This document shows, in pieces, positions 52,183-60,789 of a DNA stretch of 64,000 bases. The position numbers were made by a program, and so were the translations under genes. The notes beneath the pieces were generated by a model, which saw only the letters and a program-made list of their open reading frames with translations, had not been told where the DNA came from and did not search any database. Within the stretch, counting starts at the first letter, position 1. Every line of letters begins with the position of its first letter. Source of the stretch: Paramagnetospirillum kuznetsovii (GTDB taxonomy: Bacteria; Pseudomonadota; Alphaproteobacteria; Rhodospirillales; Magnetospirillaceae); assembly GCF_003284725.1 (NCBI RefSeq), contig NZ_PGTO01000003.1, forward strand, positions 317,139 through 381,138. Direction: 5' to 3'.

Positions 52183-54890
52183 TGAAGGCGGACGGCGGAG
52201 ACCTTGAGCTCGGGAATCTTAGCCACCGGGTCCAGCACCGGATTGGTCAGCATGTTGGCGGCGGCCTCGGCGTAGCAGAAGGCCATGAACACCAATCCGC
52301 GCGGCAGTCTCGGGTCCGCCTTGGCGGCCGCCGTGATGGCGCCGCGACGGCTTTCCATGCGCAGCCCGCCACCATCCGCCACGCCAAGCCCGGCAAGGTC
52401 GTCGGGATTGACGGTGATTTCCGCCTGGGGGCGCAGTTGGTCCAGCACCTGGGAGCGCCGGGTCATGGAGCCGGTATGCCAGTGTTCCAGCACCCGGCCG
52501 GTGGTCAGGATGAAGGGGTAATCGGCATCGACACTTTCCGCAGGCGCGATGCCCGAGGCGGTAACCAATCGCGCCTTGCCGTCGGCGGTGGGGAAGCGGT
52601 CGTCGAACAGGATGGCCTTACCGGCGGGCGTGGTGATGCCGCCTTCGGCCTCCAGCCTGTCCCAGGTGATCCCGGCCAGCGAGGGCATCAGCGTCGCCAT
52701 CTCGGCGAAGACCTCTCGCGGCCCGTCATAGTGCCAGTCCAGCCCCAGCCGATTGGCCAGTTCCTGGATGATCCACAGATCCTGGCGGGCCTGGCCGGGC
52801 GGGTCCAGCACCTGGCGGCCCATCTGGACATGGCGGTCGGTATTGGTGAAGCTGCCGGTCTTCTCGGCGAAAATTCCGGCGGGCAGCACCACGTCGGCCA
52901 GCATGGCGGTCTCGGTCAGGAAGATGTCCTGGACCACCAGATGATCCAGGCTCGCCAAGGCCTCGCGGGCGTGGGACAGATCGGGGTCGGACATGGCGGG
53001 GTTCTCGCCCATGACATACATGGCGCGCAGCCGACCCGCCTGGGCGGCGTGCATCATCTCGACCACCGTCAGGCCGGGATTGGGATCGAGCTCCACCCCC
53101 CAGGCCTGCTCGAAACGGTGGCGGTGCTCGTCCTCGCCGACCCGCTTGTAGTCGGGCAGCATCATGGGAATCAGCCCGGCGTCCGAGGCGCCCTGGACAT
53201 TGTTCTGGCCGCGCAGGGGATGCAGCCCGCTGCCGGGCTTGCCCACATGGCCGCATAGCATGGCCAGGGCGATCAGGCAGCGGGAATTGTCGGTGCCGTG
53301 GCTGTGCTGGGAAATTCCCATCCCCCACAGGATCATGGCGGACCGGGCCTTAGCGAACAGGCGGGCCACGTCGCGGATGGTCTCGGCGGCAATGCCGCAG
53401 ACCGGCGCCATGACCTCGGGGGCATAGGCCATGACGTGCTCGGCCAGTTGCTCGAAGCCGGTGGTGCGCGCCGCCACGAAATCCGTGTCGGTGAGGCCTT
53501 CCGCCACGATCACATGCAGCAGGGCGTTGAGCAGGGCCACGTCGGTGCCCGACTTGAAACGGAGACTATGTGTGGCGAAGCGGTCCAGCGCCTGGCCGCG
53601 CGGGTCGATCACCACCAGCGTGGCGCCCTTGCGCACCGCGTTCTTGATGAAGCTGGCGGCCACCGGATGATTGGCCGACGGATTGGCGCCGATCACCACG
53701 ATCACCTCGGCATTGGCGACCTCGGCGACCGGGGCGGTCACCGCGCCCGAGCCGATGCCTTCCAGCAGGGCGGCGACCGAGGAGGCATGGCACAGCCGGG
53801 TGCAGTGATCCACATTGTTGGTTCGAAAGCCGGTGCGCACCAGCTTCTGGAACAGATAGGCCTCCTCGTTGGAGCCCTTGGCCGAACCCAGCCCGGCTAA
53901 TTTGCTGTCCCTCAATCGCCGGGCGGGCGCGGCGGCCGTTGGCCTTGCCTCCGAGCGAGGCTCGTCGGAATTCATCTGCCGCCTCAGCCCGGCGGCGGCG
54001 AAGTCCAATGCCTCGTCCCACGACGCCTCGCGGAAATGGGTCAGCGGATTGGCCGGATCCAGCGGCTCCTTGGGCGCCCCCGTCTTGCGGATCAGCGGCG
54101 TGGTCAGGCGGTGGCGATGGCGGCCGTAATCGAAGCCGAAGCGGCCCTTGACGCACAGGCGTTGTTCATTGGCGATTCCGTCGCGGCCCTCGGCCCCGAC
54201 GATGATGCCGCCCGCCACCTGATAGGTGACCTGACAGCCGACGCCGCAATAGGGACACAGGGACTCGACGCTGCGTTCGGGGGCCTGATTGGATTTGGGC
54301 AGCAAAGCGCCGGTGGGACAGGCCTGGACGCATTCGCCGCAGCCGACGCAGGAGCTTTGCCCCATGGGGCTGTCGAGATCGAAGACGACGCGGCTGTGGG
54401 CGCCGCGATGGGCCATGCCGATGACGTCGTTGCCCTGGACGTCGCGGCAGGCGCGGATGCATAAGGTGCAGTGGATGCAGGCGTCCAGCCGCACCGCCAT
54501 GGCGGGGTGCGAGAAATCGGGAGCGCGGGCGCCCCGCCCGCTAAACCGGCTGCCGTTCACCCCCACCGTCTCGGCCATGCGGCGAAAATGGGTGCCTTCG
54601 GGCTGATCCGCCCACAGCAGTTCGAACACCATGCGCCGCGCCCGTTCCACCCGCTCGCCCATGGTGACCACATTCATGCCCTCGGTGGGACGTCGGCGGC
54701 ACGACGCCGCAAGCGCCCGCTCACCGTCGATGGCGACGACGCAGGCGCGGCAATTGCCGTCGGGCTCGAACCCCTTGCGGTCGGCGTGGCAGAGATGGGG
54801 AATGACATGGCCCAGTCGCTTGGCGGCGTCCCAGATGGTCTCGCCGTCGCGGGCCTCGACCTCGGCCCCGTCGAGGATGAAGCGGGTCAT
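52173..54890 (-). CDS. fdsA: NAD-dependent formate dehydrogenase, molybdenum catalytic subunit
   Basis: 905 residues. An N-terminal [2Fe-2S] domain (HLCHADRKGFEPDGNCRACV) leads into NuoG-type 4Fe-4S motifs (DACIHCTLCIRACRDVQ; CVGCGECVQACPTG), then the formate dehydrogenase core with CPYCGVGCQVTY and the metal-ligand cysteine in DHCTRLCHASSVAAL near residue 328. It oxidises formate to CO2. The start ATG overlaps the fdsGB stop. Two dispersed repeats are read in frame: family A at 54520-54541 (SGRGARAPD) and family C from about 53906 (APARRLRDSKL). The latter is where homologues have a short loop before GLGSAKGSNEEAY. Confidence 0.93.
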   Translation of the reverse strand: MTRFILDGAEVEARDGETIWDAAKRLGHVIPHLCHADRKGFEPDGNCRACVVAIDGERALAASCRRRPTEGMNVVTMGERVERARRMVFELLWADQPEGTHFRRMAETVGVNGSRFSGRGARAPDFSHPAMAVRLDACIHCTLCIRACRDVQGNDVIGMAHRGAHSRVVFDLDSPMGQSSCVGCGECVQACPTGALLPKSNQAPERSVESLCPYCGVGCQVTYQVAGGIIVGAEGRDGIANEQRLCVKGRFGFDYGRHRHRLTTPLIRKTGAPKEPLDPANPLTHFREASWDEALDFAAAGLRRQMNSDEPRSEARPTAAAPARRLRDSKLAGLGSAKGSNEEAYLFQKLVRTGFRTNNVDHCTRLCHASSVAALLEGIGSGAVTAPVAEVANAEVIVVIGANPSANHPVAASFIKNAVRKGATLVVIDPRGQALDRFATHSLRFKSGTDVALLNALLHVIVAEGLTDTDFVAARTTGFEQLAEHVMAYAPEVMAPVCGIAAETIRDVARLFAKARSAMILWGMGISQHSHGTDNSRCLIALAMLCGHVGKPGSGLHPLRGQNNVQGASDAGLIPMMLPDYKRVGEDEHRHRFEQAWGVELDPNPGLTVVEMMHAAQAGRLRAMYVMGENPAMSDPDLSHAREALASLDHLVVQDIFLTETAMLADVVLPAGIFAEKTGSFTNTDRHVQMGRQVLDPPGQARQDLWIIQELANRLGLDWHYDGPREVFAEMATLMPSLAGITWDRLEAEGGITTPAGKAILFDDRFPTADGKARLVTASGIAPAESVDADYPFILTTGRVLEHWHTGSMTRRSQVLDQLRPQAEITVNPDDLAGLGVADGGGLRMESRRGAITAAAKADPRLPRGLVFMAFCYAEAAANMLTNPVLDPVAKIPELKVSAVRLHAL
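53906..53970. repeat. Family C repeat in frame inside fdsA
   Basis: TGTCCCTCAATCGCCGGGCG matches the start of the element at 31695 (21 of 22 bases over the full 22-base start), followed by GCCTCCGAGCGAGGC. On the minus strand it is read as part of FdsA without a stop or frameshift. Confidence 0.75.
54520..54541. repeat. Family A repeat in frame inside fdsA
   Basis: GGAGCGCGGGCGCCCCGCCCGC differs from the consensus by one base. It encodes SGRGARAP between the FdsA N-terminal and 4Fe-4S domains. Confidence 0.85.
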
Positions 54891-56386
54891 GCCGTCACCT
54901 CGGGGAAGTGGCGCAGCAGGCTTTGCCACACATTGGGGGCGGCCTGGCCCAGGCCGCAGATGGAGGCCTGGCGCATGACATGGGACAGGTCGTCCAGCAG
55001 GGGTTTGTCCCAATGGGGTTGTTCCAATATCTCCGCTGCCCGCGCCGTTCCCACCCGGCACGGCGTGCACTGGCCGCAGCTTTCATGGGCGAAGAAGCGG
55101 GCGAGGTTCAAGGCGACGGCCCGCAGATCGTCGGCCTGCGACAGCACGATCACGGCGGCCGAGCCGATGAAGCCGCCATGCTCCTCGATGCAGCCGAAGG
55201 CCAGGGGCGGCTGGAGATGGGCGGGCAGGAAGCCGCCCGAGGCGCCGCCCGGCAGATAGGCGGCCAAATGGTGGCCGTCCTCCATGCCGCCGCAGAATTC
55301 CTCGATCAATTCGGTGATGGTGACCCCATTGGGGGCGATCTTGACGCCGGGGATCTTCACCCGGCCCGAGACCGAATAGCTGCGCAGGCCCTTCTGGCCG
55401 TTACGGCCGTGCTTGGCGAAGCTCTCCGCGCCGTCTTCCAGGATGCGTGACACCCAGTAGAGCGTCTCGACGTTATTAACCAAGGTGGGGCGGCCGAACA
55501 GCCCGACCTCGGCCACGTAGGGCGGCCGCTGGCGAGGCAGGCCGCGCTTGCCTTCCAGACTTTCGATCAGCGCCGATTCCTCGCCGCAGACATAGGCTCC
55601 GGCGCCCCGGCGGAGGTGGACAGGCACCGTGCCCGGCGGCAGCGCCGCGATGGCGGCGTCCAGCGTGTCATGCAGGTCGGGATATTCGTCGCGGAGATAA
55701 ATATAGATGGCCTCGGCCTCGATGGCCCAGGCGGCGGCGAGCGCGCCGTCCAGCACCCTGTCCATGGCGGTGTCGAGGAAATGCCGGTCCTTGAAGGTGC
55801 CGGGCTCGCCCTCGTCGGCATTGACCACCACCAGGCGCGGGCCGGGCTGGGCGGCCACCGTGCGCCATTTGCGCGCCACCGGGAATCCGGCGCCGCCCAT
55901 GCCGCGCAGGCCGGAGGCTTCCAATTCGGCGAGGATGGCGTCGCGGGGGCGGTCCCCCACCCCAACCCCTCCCCACAAGGGGGAGGGGCTTTGCGAGGAA
56001 CGAGGCGGGGGTGGGGTGACCATCAGCGCCGCCATCACCGATTCCACCGTGGCCTCTCGCACCGGCACCCGACTGACCAGCGCCGCCGGGGCATGATCGC
56101 ACAGGCCCAGGCAGGGGGCATCCACCGCCCCGGGAATCGTGGCTTTCAACTGTTCCGCACCGCGCAGGACGCAACTGGGGCTGCCGCACACCCGGACCAC
56201 GGCGGAGGGTGCGGCCTCGCCGTCCTTCAGCAGGCGGAAATGGGCGTAGAAACTGGCGGTCTCCATCACCTCGGACAGTGACAGGCGGAACTCGGCCGCC
56301 AAGGCGGACAGATGGGCGGGGTACAGCCCGCCGTGCCGGTCTTGGAGGTTATGCAGATGTTCGATGAGCAGGTCGCGAGGGGGCAT
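54887..56386 (-). CDS. Fused FdsG-FdsB formate dehydrogenase NADH-side subunit
   Basis: 499 residues. The N-terminal part is a NuoE-type [2Fe-2S] thioredoxin-like domain: LSALAAEFRLSLSEVMETASFYAHF, CGSPSCVLRGAEQL and APCLGLCDHAPA. From about residue 165 a NuoF-type module follows: GLRGMGGAGFPVARKW, VVNADEGEPGTFKDRHFLD, GAYVCGEESALIESLEG and SCGQCTPCRVG (4Fe-4S). It would transfer electrons from FdsA to NAD+. FdsG and FdsB are usually separate. The joint at about residues 121-145 is encoded by a family B repeat. A perfect BoxR-type palindrome begins eight bases upstream of the ATG. Confidence 0.9.
   Translation of the reverse strand: MPPRDLLIEHLHNLQDRHGGLYPAHLSALAAEFRLSLSEVMETASFYAHFRLLKDGEAAPSAVVRVCGSPSCVLRGAEQLKATIPGAVDAPCLGLCDHAPAALVSRVPVREATVESVMAALMVTPPPPRSSQSPSPLWGGVGVGDRPRDAILAELEASGLRGMGGAGFPVARKWRTVAAQPGPRLVVVNADEGEPGTFKDRHFLDTAMDRVLDGALAAAWAIEAEAIYIYLRDEYPDLHDTLDAAIAALPPGTVPVHLRRGAGAYVCGEESALIESLEGKRGLPRQRPPYVAEVGLFGRPTLVNNVETLYWVSRILEDGAESFAKHGRNGQKGLRSYSVSGRVKIPGVKIAPNGVTITELIEEFCGGMEDGHHLAAYLPGGASGGFLPAHLQPPLAFGCIEEHGGFIGSAAVIVLSQADDLRAVALNLARFFAHESCGQCTPCRVGTARAAEILEQPHWDKPLLDDLSHVMRQASICGLGQAAPNVWQSLLRHFPEVTA
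55953..56019. repeat. Family B repeat in frame at the FdsG-FdsB junction
   Basis: TCCCCCACCCCAACCCCTCC, then CAAGGGGGAGGGG and GGGGGTGGGGTGA, an inverted arrangement like that at 50643-50730. On the minus strand it encodes a proline/serine/glycine-rich linker with no stop codon. Confidence 0.9.
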
Positions 56387-56393
56387 GATGACA

Positions 56394-56407
56394 TGCACTA
56401 TAGTGCA
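56394..56407. promoter_or_regulatory. BoxR-type operator in front of the formate dehydrogenase genes
   Basis: TGCACTATAGTGCA, identical in all 14 bases to the site in front of boxC. It starts eight bases upstream of the fdsGB ATG. If its central TATAGT is the -10 element, the transcript would start almost at the ATG and be leaderless; no clear Shine-Dalgarno is present. Confidence 0.75.
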
Positions 56408-56437
56408 CAATAGCGTGAGTGACGACTCCTCTTTCCG

Positions 56438-56507
56438 CGTCACTCCCGCGAAAGCGGGAGTCCACCGTCGTGCGGAACCATGGATTCCCGCCTGTGCCGG
56501 AATGACG
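56438..56507. repeat. Family D repeat between boxR and fdsGB
   Basis: CGTCACTCCCGCGAAAGCGG, a spacer with CCATGG, then ATTCCCGCCTGTGCCGGAATGACG. Its right half resembles the left half of the copy at 52023-52104 inverted. It may also terminate boxR transcription. Confidence 0.85.
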
Positions 56508-56518
56508 ACGAGAATGGG

Positions 56519-57391
56519 TTACAGCCCCAGATGGGGAGCCGCCAGCCGCGACAGTTCTTCCAGGCTTTCTTCCCAGGTCTTGCCCGAGGTGCTGAGCACA
56601 GCGTCGGCCCGGCCGTAAAGGTGGCGGCGCGCGTCCAGGATGGATTTCAGATCCTCCATGGCCGCCTGGCCCTGGCCCTCGATGGGGCGCAGGTCGCCTT
56701 GGCTCATGACCCGGCGCATATGTTCCTCGGGCGAGGCCTGCAGCCAGACCGTGAAGGAGGATTGCAGCAACAGGTCGTAGGTGGCCGATTCCGATACCAG
56801 CGAGCCGCCGGCTTCCAGCACCATGCTGGCATGGCTGGCCAGGGTGGTCTCCAGGGCGCTGAATTCCAGCTTGCGATAGCCCTTCTGGCCCATGGACAGC
56901 AGGATCTCGGTCATGTCCATGCCAGCGATCTGCTCGATCACCGAGGTTACCCGCACGAAGGGCACGCCGTAGCGCTCGGCCAGCTTTTCGCCCAGGGTGG
57001 TCTTGCCCGCGCCGCGCAGCCCCACCAGCGCCACCCGGCGCGACAGTTTCAGCCCGCGCTTGAAGGACTGGCGCAAGATCACATAGGCCTCGGACTGCTG
57101 GTCCGGCGTCAGAGATTCCATGAATTTGCGCGCCAGGGCCAGATCGGGATGGTGTCCCTCGGCGTCGGGTTCGATCAATTCGCAGATGGGCAGGTCCATG
57201 GCCTGGGCCAGCAGCCACAGGATGTTGTAGCTGACATTGGCCTGACCGCTTTCCAACTGGGCCAGATAGCGTTCGGAAATGCTGGCGTGCTGGGACAGAT
57301 CCTTGCGCGACATGCCGCGTCGGGCCCGGAACCTCTTGACCCGATCTCCCAGCCGTTTGGCCATCGCGGTGAATTCCGGGTGCTCTTCCAT
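56519..57391 (-). CDS. boxR: BoxR-type transcriptional regulator (HTH plus shikimate kinase-like domain)
   Basis: 290 residues. An N-terminal XRE-type HTH (LGDRVKRFRARRGMSRKDLS, then ISERYLAQLESGQANVSYNIL) occupies residues 10-75. A C-terminal shikimate kinase-like domain from about 125 has the P-loop VALVGLRGAGKTTLGEKLAE. This fusion is specific to BzdR/BoxR regulators, which repress aromatic-degradation genes and respond to benzoyl-CoA through the kinase-like domain. The gene reads toward the operator at 56394, suggesting local as well as distant regulation. Confidence 0.93.
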   Translation of the reverse strand: MEEHPEFTAMAKRLGDRVKRFRARRGMSRKDLSQHASISERYLAQLESGQANVSYNILWLLAQAMDLPICELIEPDAEGHHPDLALARKFMESLTPDQQSEAYVILRQSFKRGLKLSRRVALVGLRGAGKTTLGEKLAERYGVPFVRVTSVIEQIAGMDMTEILLSMGQKGYRKLEFSALETTLASHASMVLEAGGSLVSESATYDLLLQSSFTVWLQASPEEHMRRVMSQGDLRPIEGQGQAAMEDLKSILDARRHLYGRADAVLSTSGKTWEESLEELSRLAAPHLGL

Positions 57392-57483
57392 TGTCCGCGC
57401 TTTACCCCTGAACGATCCAATAATGAAGCATGGTTGTAGCCGTCTGACCAGCCTCGTGCATAATAGATCATGAAGGAGGATCC

Positions 57484-58638
57484 ATGACGCAGCATGATGC
57501 AGCCGTCGGATTCGACCAATGCCATGTGCTGGTGGTCGAGGACAACGCGATGAATCGCCAGCTCATCGCCGTCATGCTCGAAGCCATGGGCGTGGGCCGG
57601 ATCGAGGCGGCGGTGGACGGAATCGACGGCTTGGACAAGGTGGCGGCGGCGCCGCCGGATTTGATCATCCTGGACATCATGATGCCGCGCATGGACGGAT
57701 TCGAGTTCTTGGCCCGCCTGCGCGCCGATCCGATCCATGGCGAGATCCCGGTCCTGGTCGCCACCGCCCTGCACGAGGCCGACGAGCGGGCGCGGGCTTT
57801 CGACGCGGGGGCCTCGGATTACGTGACCAAGCCCATCGACCGGCGGGAATTCATGGCGCGGGCCTCGGTCCATCTGCGGTCGCGACTGCTGGTCACCAGC
57901 TTGCGGCAATATCAAAGCCGCATGAGCCGCGACATCGCCGCCGCCCAGTCCATGCAACGGGCCTTGCTGCCCAAGGCCGATCGCATCGCCGAGATCGAAC
58001 GGACCTACGGCATAAGGCTGGCATCCCTGTTTCAAAGCTCCGACGAGGTCGGCGGCGATCTGTGGGATGTGATCCCCATCGACGAAAAGCGCTTTGGGGT
58101 CTATCTGGCCGATTTCACCGGACATGGCGTGCCCGCCGCCATCAACACCTTCCGCCTGCATCTGATGATGCGCAAGAAGAAGGCCGGAACGCCCCTCGAT
58201 CCGTCCGCGGTGCTGGAGCGCATGAACAAGCGGTTGTTGACGGTATTGCAGCGCGGCCAGTTGGCCACCATGACCTGCGCCGTCTTTGACATGGCGGAAC
58301 GCAAGGTCACCCTGTCATGTGCCGGGGCGCCGTCGCCGATCCGTGTGGATGGCGATGGCCTCACCCACATGATCACCGAGCATTCCCACCCGCTCGCCCT
58401 TGTGGCCGGCGCCGTCTATCGCGACATCGACATTCCGTTTCGTCCCGGCGATGCCATCTTGCTGTACAGCGATGGACTGAGCGAGGCCGTCGATCCAAGC
58501 GGGGAATTGCTGGGCGAGGAGGGCGTCAGGCTTTTCAGCCAACGCTGCGCTGGCGATCTGGACGCGGACGTGCAGGCGCTGCGCGATGGCGGCTGGCGCT
58601 TCGACGACGATCTGACCGCGGTTTGGATTTCGGTATGA
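57484..58638 (+). CDS. Response regulator with PP2C-type (RsbU/SpoIIE) phosphatase output
   Basis: 384 residues. The receiver domain has VLVVEDNAMNRQL, acceptor in LIILDIMMPRMDG near residue 62, and lysine in YVTKPID. The phosphatase domain from about residue 165 has FQSSDEVGGDLWDV, LADFTGHGVPAAI and LLYSDGLSEAVD, which carry the metal-binding aspartates. Such proteins dephosphorylate STAS antagonists; a STAS/RsbW-like pair exists at 16433-17433, but a link is only possible. GAAGGAGGA precedes the ATG. Confidence 0.93.
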   Translation: MTQHDAAVGFDQCHVLVVEDNAMNRQLIAVMLEAMGVGRIEAAVDGIDGLDKVAAAPPDLIILDIMMPRMDGFEFLARLRADPIHGEIPVLVATALHEADERARAFDAGASDYVTKPIDRREFMARASVHLRSRLLVTSLRQYQSRMSRDIAAAQSMQRALLPKADRIAEIERTYGIRLASLFQSSDEVGGDLWDVIPIDEKRFGVYLADFTGHGVPAAINTFRLHLMMRKKKAGTPLDPSAVLERMNKRLLTVLQRGQLATMTCAVFDMAERKVTLSCAGAPSPIRVDGDGLTHMITEHSHPLALVAGAVYRDIDIPFRPGDAILLYSDGLSEAVDPSGELLGEEGVRLFSQRCAGDLDADVQALRDGGWRFDDDLTAVWISV

Positions 58639-58672
58639 TACCGTTCGGCCCATAAAACGGCTCTCGTGGAAT

Positions 58673-58734
58673 GCGGCCGGGACGGCCGCGCTCCGAGGAT
58701 AGCGCCCCAGTCGGAGCGCGGGCGTCTCGCCCGC
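58673..58734. repeat. Two family A repeats in inverted orientation
   Basis: GCGGCCGGGACGGCCGCGCTCC (58673-58694) and GGAGCGCGGGCGTCTCGCCC (from 58713) face each other in the convergent gap between the phosphatase and the membrane protein gene. Confidence 0.85.
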
Positions 58735-58778
58735 CCTCGCGGGGGCCGTAAAGACGTAACTCCCAACCAGGGTCGGCG

Positions 58779-59303
58779 CTATGTCTGCGGGTGCAGCGGC
58801 GTTCCCGTCGGCACGCGTATTCTGAGGCCGGGCGTCGGGATTAGGGCGACGAAGCGGGCGCTATTAAGGGCGCTTCTGGCCTGCAACAGCCGAGCATGGG
58901 TTCCCAGCAGGGCGATTGTGTTGACGATGCACAATCCCATGCTGATGCGCATGGCCACATTGCCGAGGGGTGCCATCAGCGGGATGGCGAATAGAACCGG
59001 CAGCAGAAAATAAAGAAAAGTGTCGCGCCAACGCCGCGCCCGCACCACGACAGCGGCCAGATAGGCCACCGGGGAGGCCAGCACCAGATCGACCTTGGCA
59101 CGTGCCACCACCTGCGAGGCCACCTGAGCGGCAGCGGGAGGCAGGCCTTCGAAGGTCGCCGTCAGCGACAACCCATCCGGCGCCCCCACGAAGGTGGCTC
59201 GCAGGGCGTCGCTCGGCCACTGCCCCCGGGGTATGGCGGGGCGGATCTCGGTATAGACCGCCCGTGAAAACGAGGATTCAGGAGGTTGGGTTTCGATGAT
59301 CAT
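58779..59303 (-). CDS. Hypothetical membrane protein
   Basis: 174 residues from MIIETQPPESSF. Two adjacent hydrophobic helices (RDTFLYFLLPVLFAIPLMAP and MRISMGLCIVNTIALLGTHA) lie near residues 95-140. The first 75 residues are soluble. No family recognised and no obvious Shine-Dalgarno; an upstream start into a repeat region is not preferred. Confidence 0.6.
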   Translation of the reverse strand: MIIETQPPESSFSRAVYTEIRPAIPRGQWPSDALRATFVGAPDGLSLTATFEGLPPAAAQVASQVVARAKVDLVLASPVAYLAAVVVRARRWRDTFLYFLLPVLFAIPLMAPLGNVAMRISMGLCIVNTIALLGTHARLLQARSALNSARFVALIPTPGLRIRVPTGTPLHPQT

Positions 59304-59404
59304 GGCAGATGGCGAATTCCCACATGGGCTGTCGGCACTGTGGCACGAGACGCGGGCAAGGTCCAAGGCCATTGCTGCGACGACGGCCCCCCAATGAGCT
59401 CTGG

Positions 59405-59466
59405 GCGGGCGGGACGCCCGCGCTCCCAACGGGCCTCTCACCCCGGAGCGCAGGCGTCCCGGCCGC
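59405..59466. repeat. Two family A repeats in inverted orientation
   Basis: GCGGGCGGGACGCCCGCGCTCC (59405-59426) and GGAGCGCAGGCGTCCCGGCC (from 59445) form a facing pair, as at 30750 and 58673, in the gap before the coiled-coil protein gene. Confidence 0.88.
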
Positions 59467-59483
59467 TTTCCACAAAAGGCGAT

Positions 59484-59756
59484 TCAGCCGAGCCTGGATG
59501 CTTCCGCCGCGTCGAGCGCCTCACGGATCTCGTCCAGGCGCAACACGATGGTGACGATGCCCAATTCCTCTTCCACGCGGGAACGCTCGGCCATCAGATC
59601 CTGGCGGCCGTTGGCATCGGCGGTTTGCCAACGCACATTCATGCCCTCTTCATACTCGGCGAAGGTATGCAGGGCGTCGTCCAATTGCTGGTCGAGACGA
59701 TTGCGCTCTTCTTTGAGTTGGTCGATCAAGGCTTGGGTCTCGGCAGGTGTCATCAT
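59484..59756 (-). CDS. Hypothetical coiled-coil protein
   Basis: 90 residues, highly charged and helical with heptad-like leucines (ALIDQLKEERNRLDQQLDDALHTFAEYEEG, LRLDEIREALDAAEAS). No family recognised. The start at 59756 is an ATG pair. Confidence 0.65.
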   Translation of the reverse strand: MMTPAETQALIDQLKEERNRLDQQLDDALHTFAEYEEGMNVRWQTADANGRQDLMAERSRVEEELGIVTIVLRLDEIREALDAAEASRLG

Positions 59757-59763
59757 CGATCCG

Positions 59764-59928
59764 TTAGGCAGCGGCCAATCGAGCCCTTGGGGTGACCGTT
59801 TCGACCGCGCACCGGGCCGCCGTCATGCCCTCGGATTGGACGACATCATTGGAATGTCCACCCGCCTGGGCATCCTGGACGGTTTCGTCATGGGCGGTCA
59901 ACACCATCTCCAGCGTCGCGGCATCCAT
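59764..59928 (-). CDS. Possible small protein, 54 residues
   Basis: A short frame starting MDAATLEMVLTAHDETVQDA and ending RARLAAA. No Shine-Dalgarno or homology is visible, but it would fill the otherwise empty gap, and an AT-rich stretch (59940-60023) upstream could be its promoter. Confidence 0.3.
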   Translation of the reverse strand: MDAATLEMVLTAHDETVQDAQAGGHSNDVVQSEGMTAARCAVETVTPRARLAAA

Positions 59929-60023
59929 GGCACGCTATCGTCGCAATGCAATATTCGCCACACATTATTTGTGACTAATGTAATACTCCGTCATAGCGTT
60001 ATGATAATACGGACAATACATTG

Positions 60024-60260
60024 TTAATGCGTTGTGACGGTCGGGCGGTCTTGGCTCCAATCGGCATATGCCTCCATCATCGCCGACTTTACAATCGAGG
60101 CGCTGGCCGCCGGGAAATGTTCAGCCAATAAATCCCATACTTTACCGTTGTGAAGGAAGTTCTGCGCAAAGCACTCCATGTCGGCCGCATTGTCGTCGTC
60201 GAACGACTGCCGAAGATAGTCGAGTAGATGCTTGCGATCCTGTTCGCTGAATACCGCCAT
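60024..60260 (-). CDS. Hypothetical small protein
   Basis: 78 residues starting MAVFSEQDRKHLLDYLRQSF, with GAGG seven bases upstream of the ATG. Mostly helical with an acidic centre (DDDNAADMECFAQNF). No family recognised. It lies downstream of trxA in the same direction, after a hairpin. Confidence 0.65.
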   Translation of the reverse strand: MAVFSEQDRKHLLDYLRQSFDDDNAADMECFAQNFLHNGKVWDLLAEHFPAASASIVKSAMMEAYADWSQDRPTVTTH

Positions 60261-60308
60261 TTCATACCTCGGAAAGTTATGATTCCTCAGCGGCTCCCAC
60301 CAACGCAG

Positions 60309-60333
60309 CGAGCCCCGCTTGTGGCGGGGCTCG
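60309..60333 (-). terminator. Hairpin after trxA
   Basis: CGAGCCCCGC-TTGTG-GCGGGGCTCG is a strong 10-bp stem 21 bases after the trxA stop. There is no T-run, so it may be a processing or stability hairpin. Confidence 0.55.
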
Positions 60334-60354
60334 GCATCGAACGGCAACCTGAAA

Positions 60355-60669
60355 TCAGATGCTGGCTTCAACCCACTCGTAGAGCTTGCTCTTGGGCAGG
60401 GCGCCGATCTTAGTGGCGGCGACTTGGCCGTCCTTGAAGATCATCAGGGTGGGAATGCCGCGCACGCCATACTTGCCGGGCGTTCCTGGGTTTTCGTCGA
60501 TATTGATCTTGGCGACGGTGATCTTGGCCCCAAGATCCTTGGCGAGTTCCTCGAGGGCCGGCGCGATCTGGCGGCACGGGCCGCACCATTCGGCCCAGAA
60601 ATCAACCAGAACCGGACCGGCGGCCTTCAGCACATCGGCATCGAACGAGGAGTCGGTCACGTTCTTCAT
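60355..60669 (-). CDS. trxA: Thioredoxin
   Basis: 104 residues with the active site [18 protein letters not shown] (WCGPC) and the cis-proline in [14 protein letters not shown] general disulfide reductant and the likely donor for the Tpx at 44734. Start at ATG 60669 with AAGGAA upstream; an in-frame ATG 12 codons earlier is less likely. Confidence 0.96.
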   Translation of the reverse strand: MKNVTDSSFDADVLKAAGPVLVDFWAEWCGPCRQIAPALEELAKDLGAKITVAKINIDENPGTPGKYGVRGIPTLMIFKDGQVAATKIGALPKSKLYEWVEASI

Positions 60670-60789
60670 AGGCAAGTTCCTTGTCGAATTCAAAAGACGG
60701 AGCAACCTCCGTTCCCGGCGGGGCTTCCCCCGACGGGTTGGAACACTCTAGAAAGCTGCCGTGCGAGCGTCAAGAGAACCCGACGCAGG

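Noticed and set aside
57450..57464. BoxR site upstream of boxR (TGCATAATAGATCA near 57455)
   Set aside because: Only one TGCA half is present and the other half is ATCA; too weak to call an operator without binding data.
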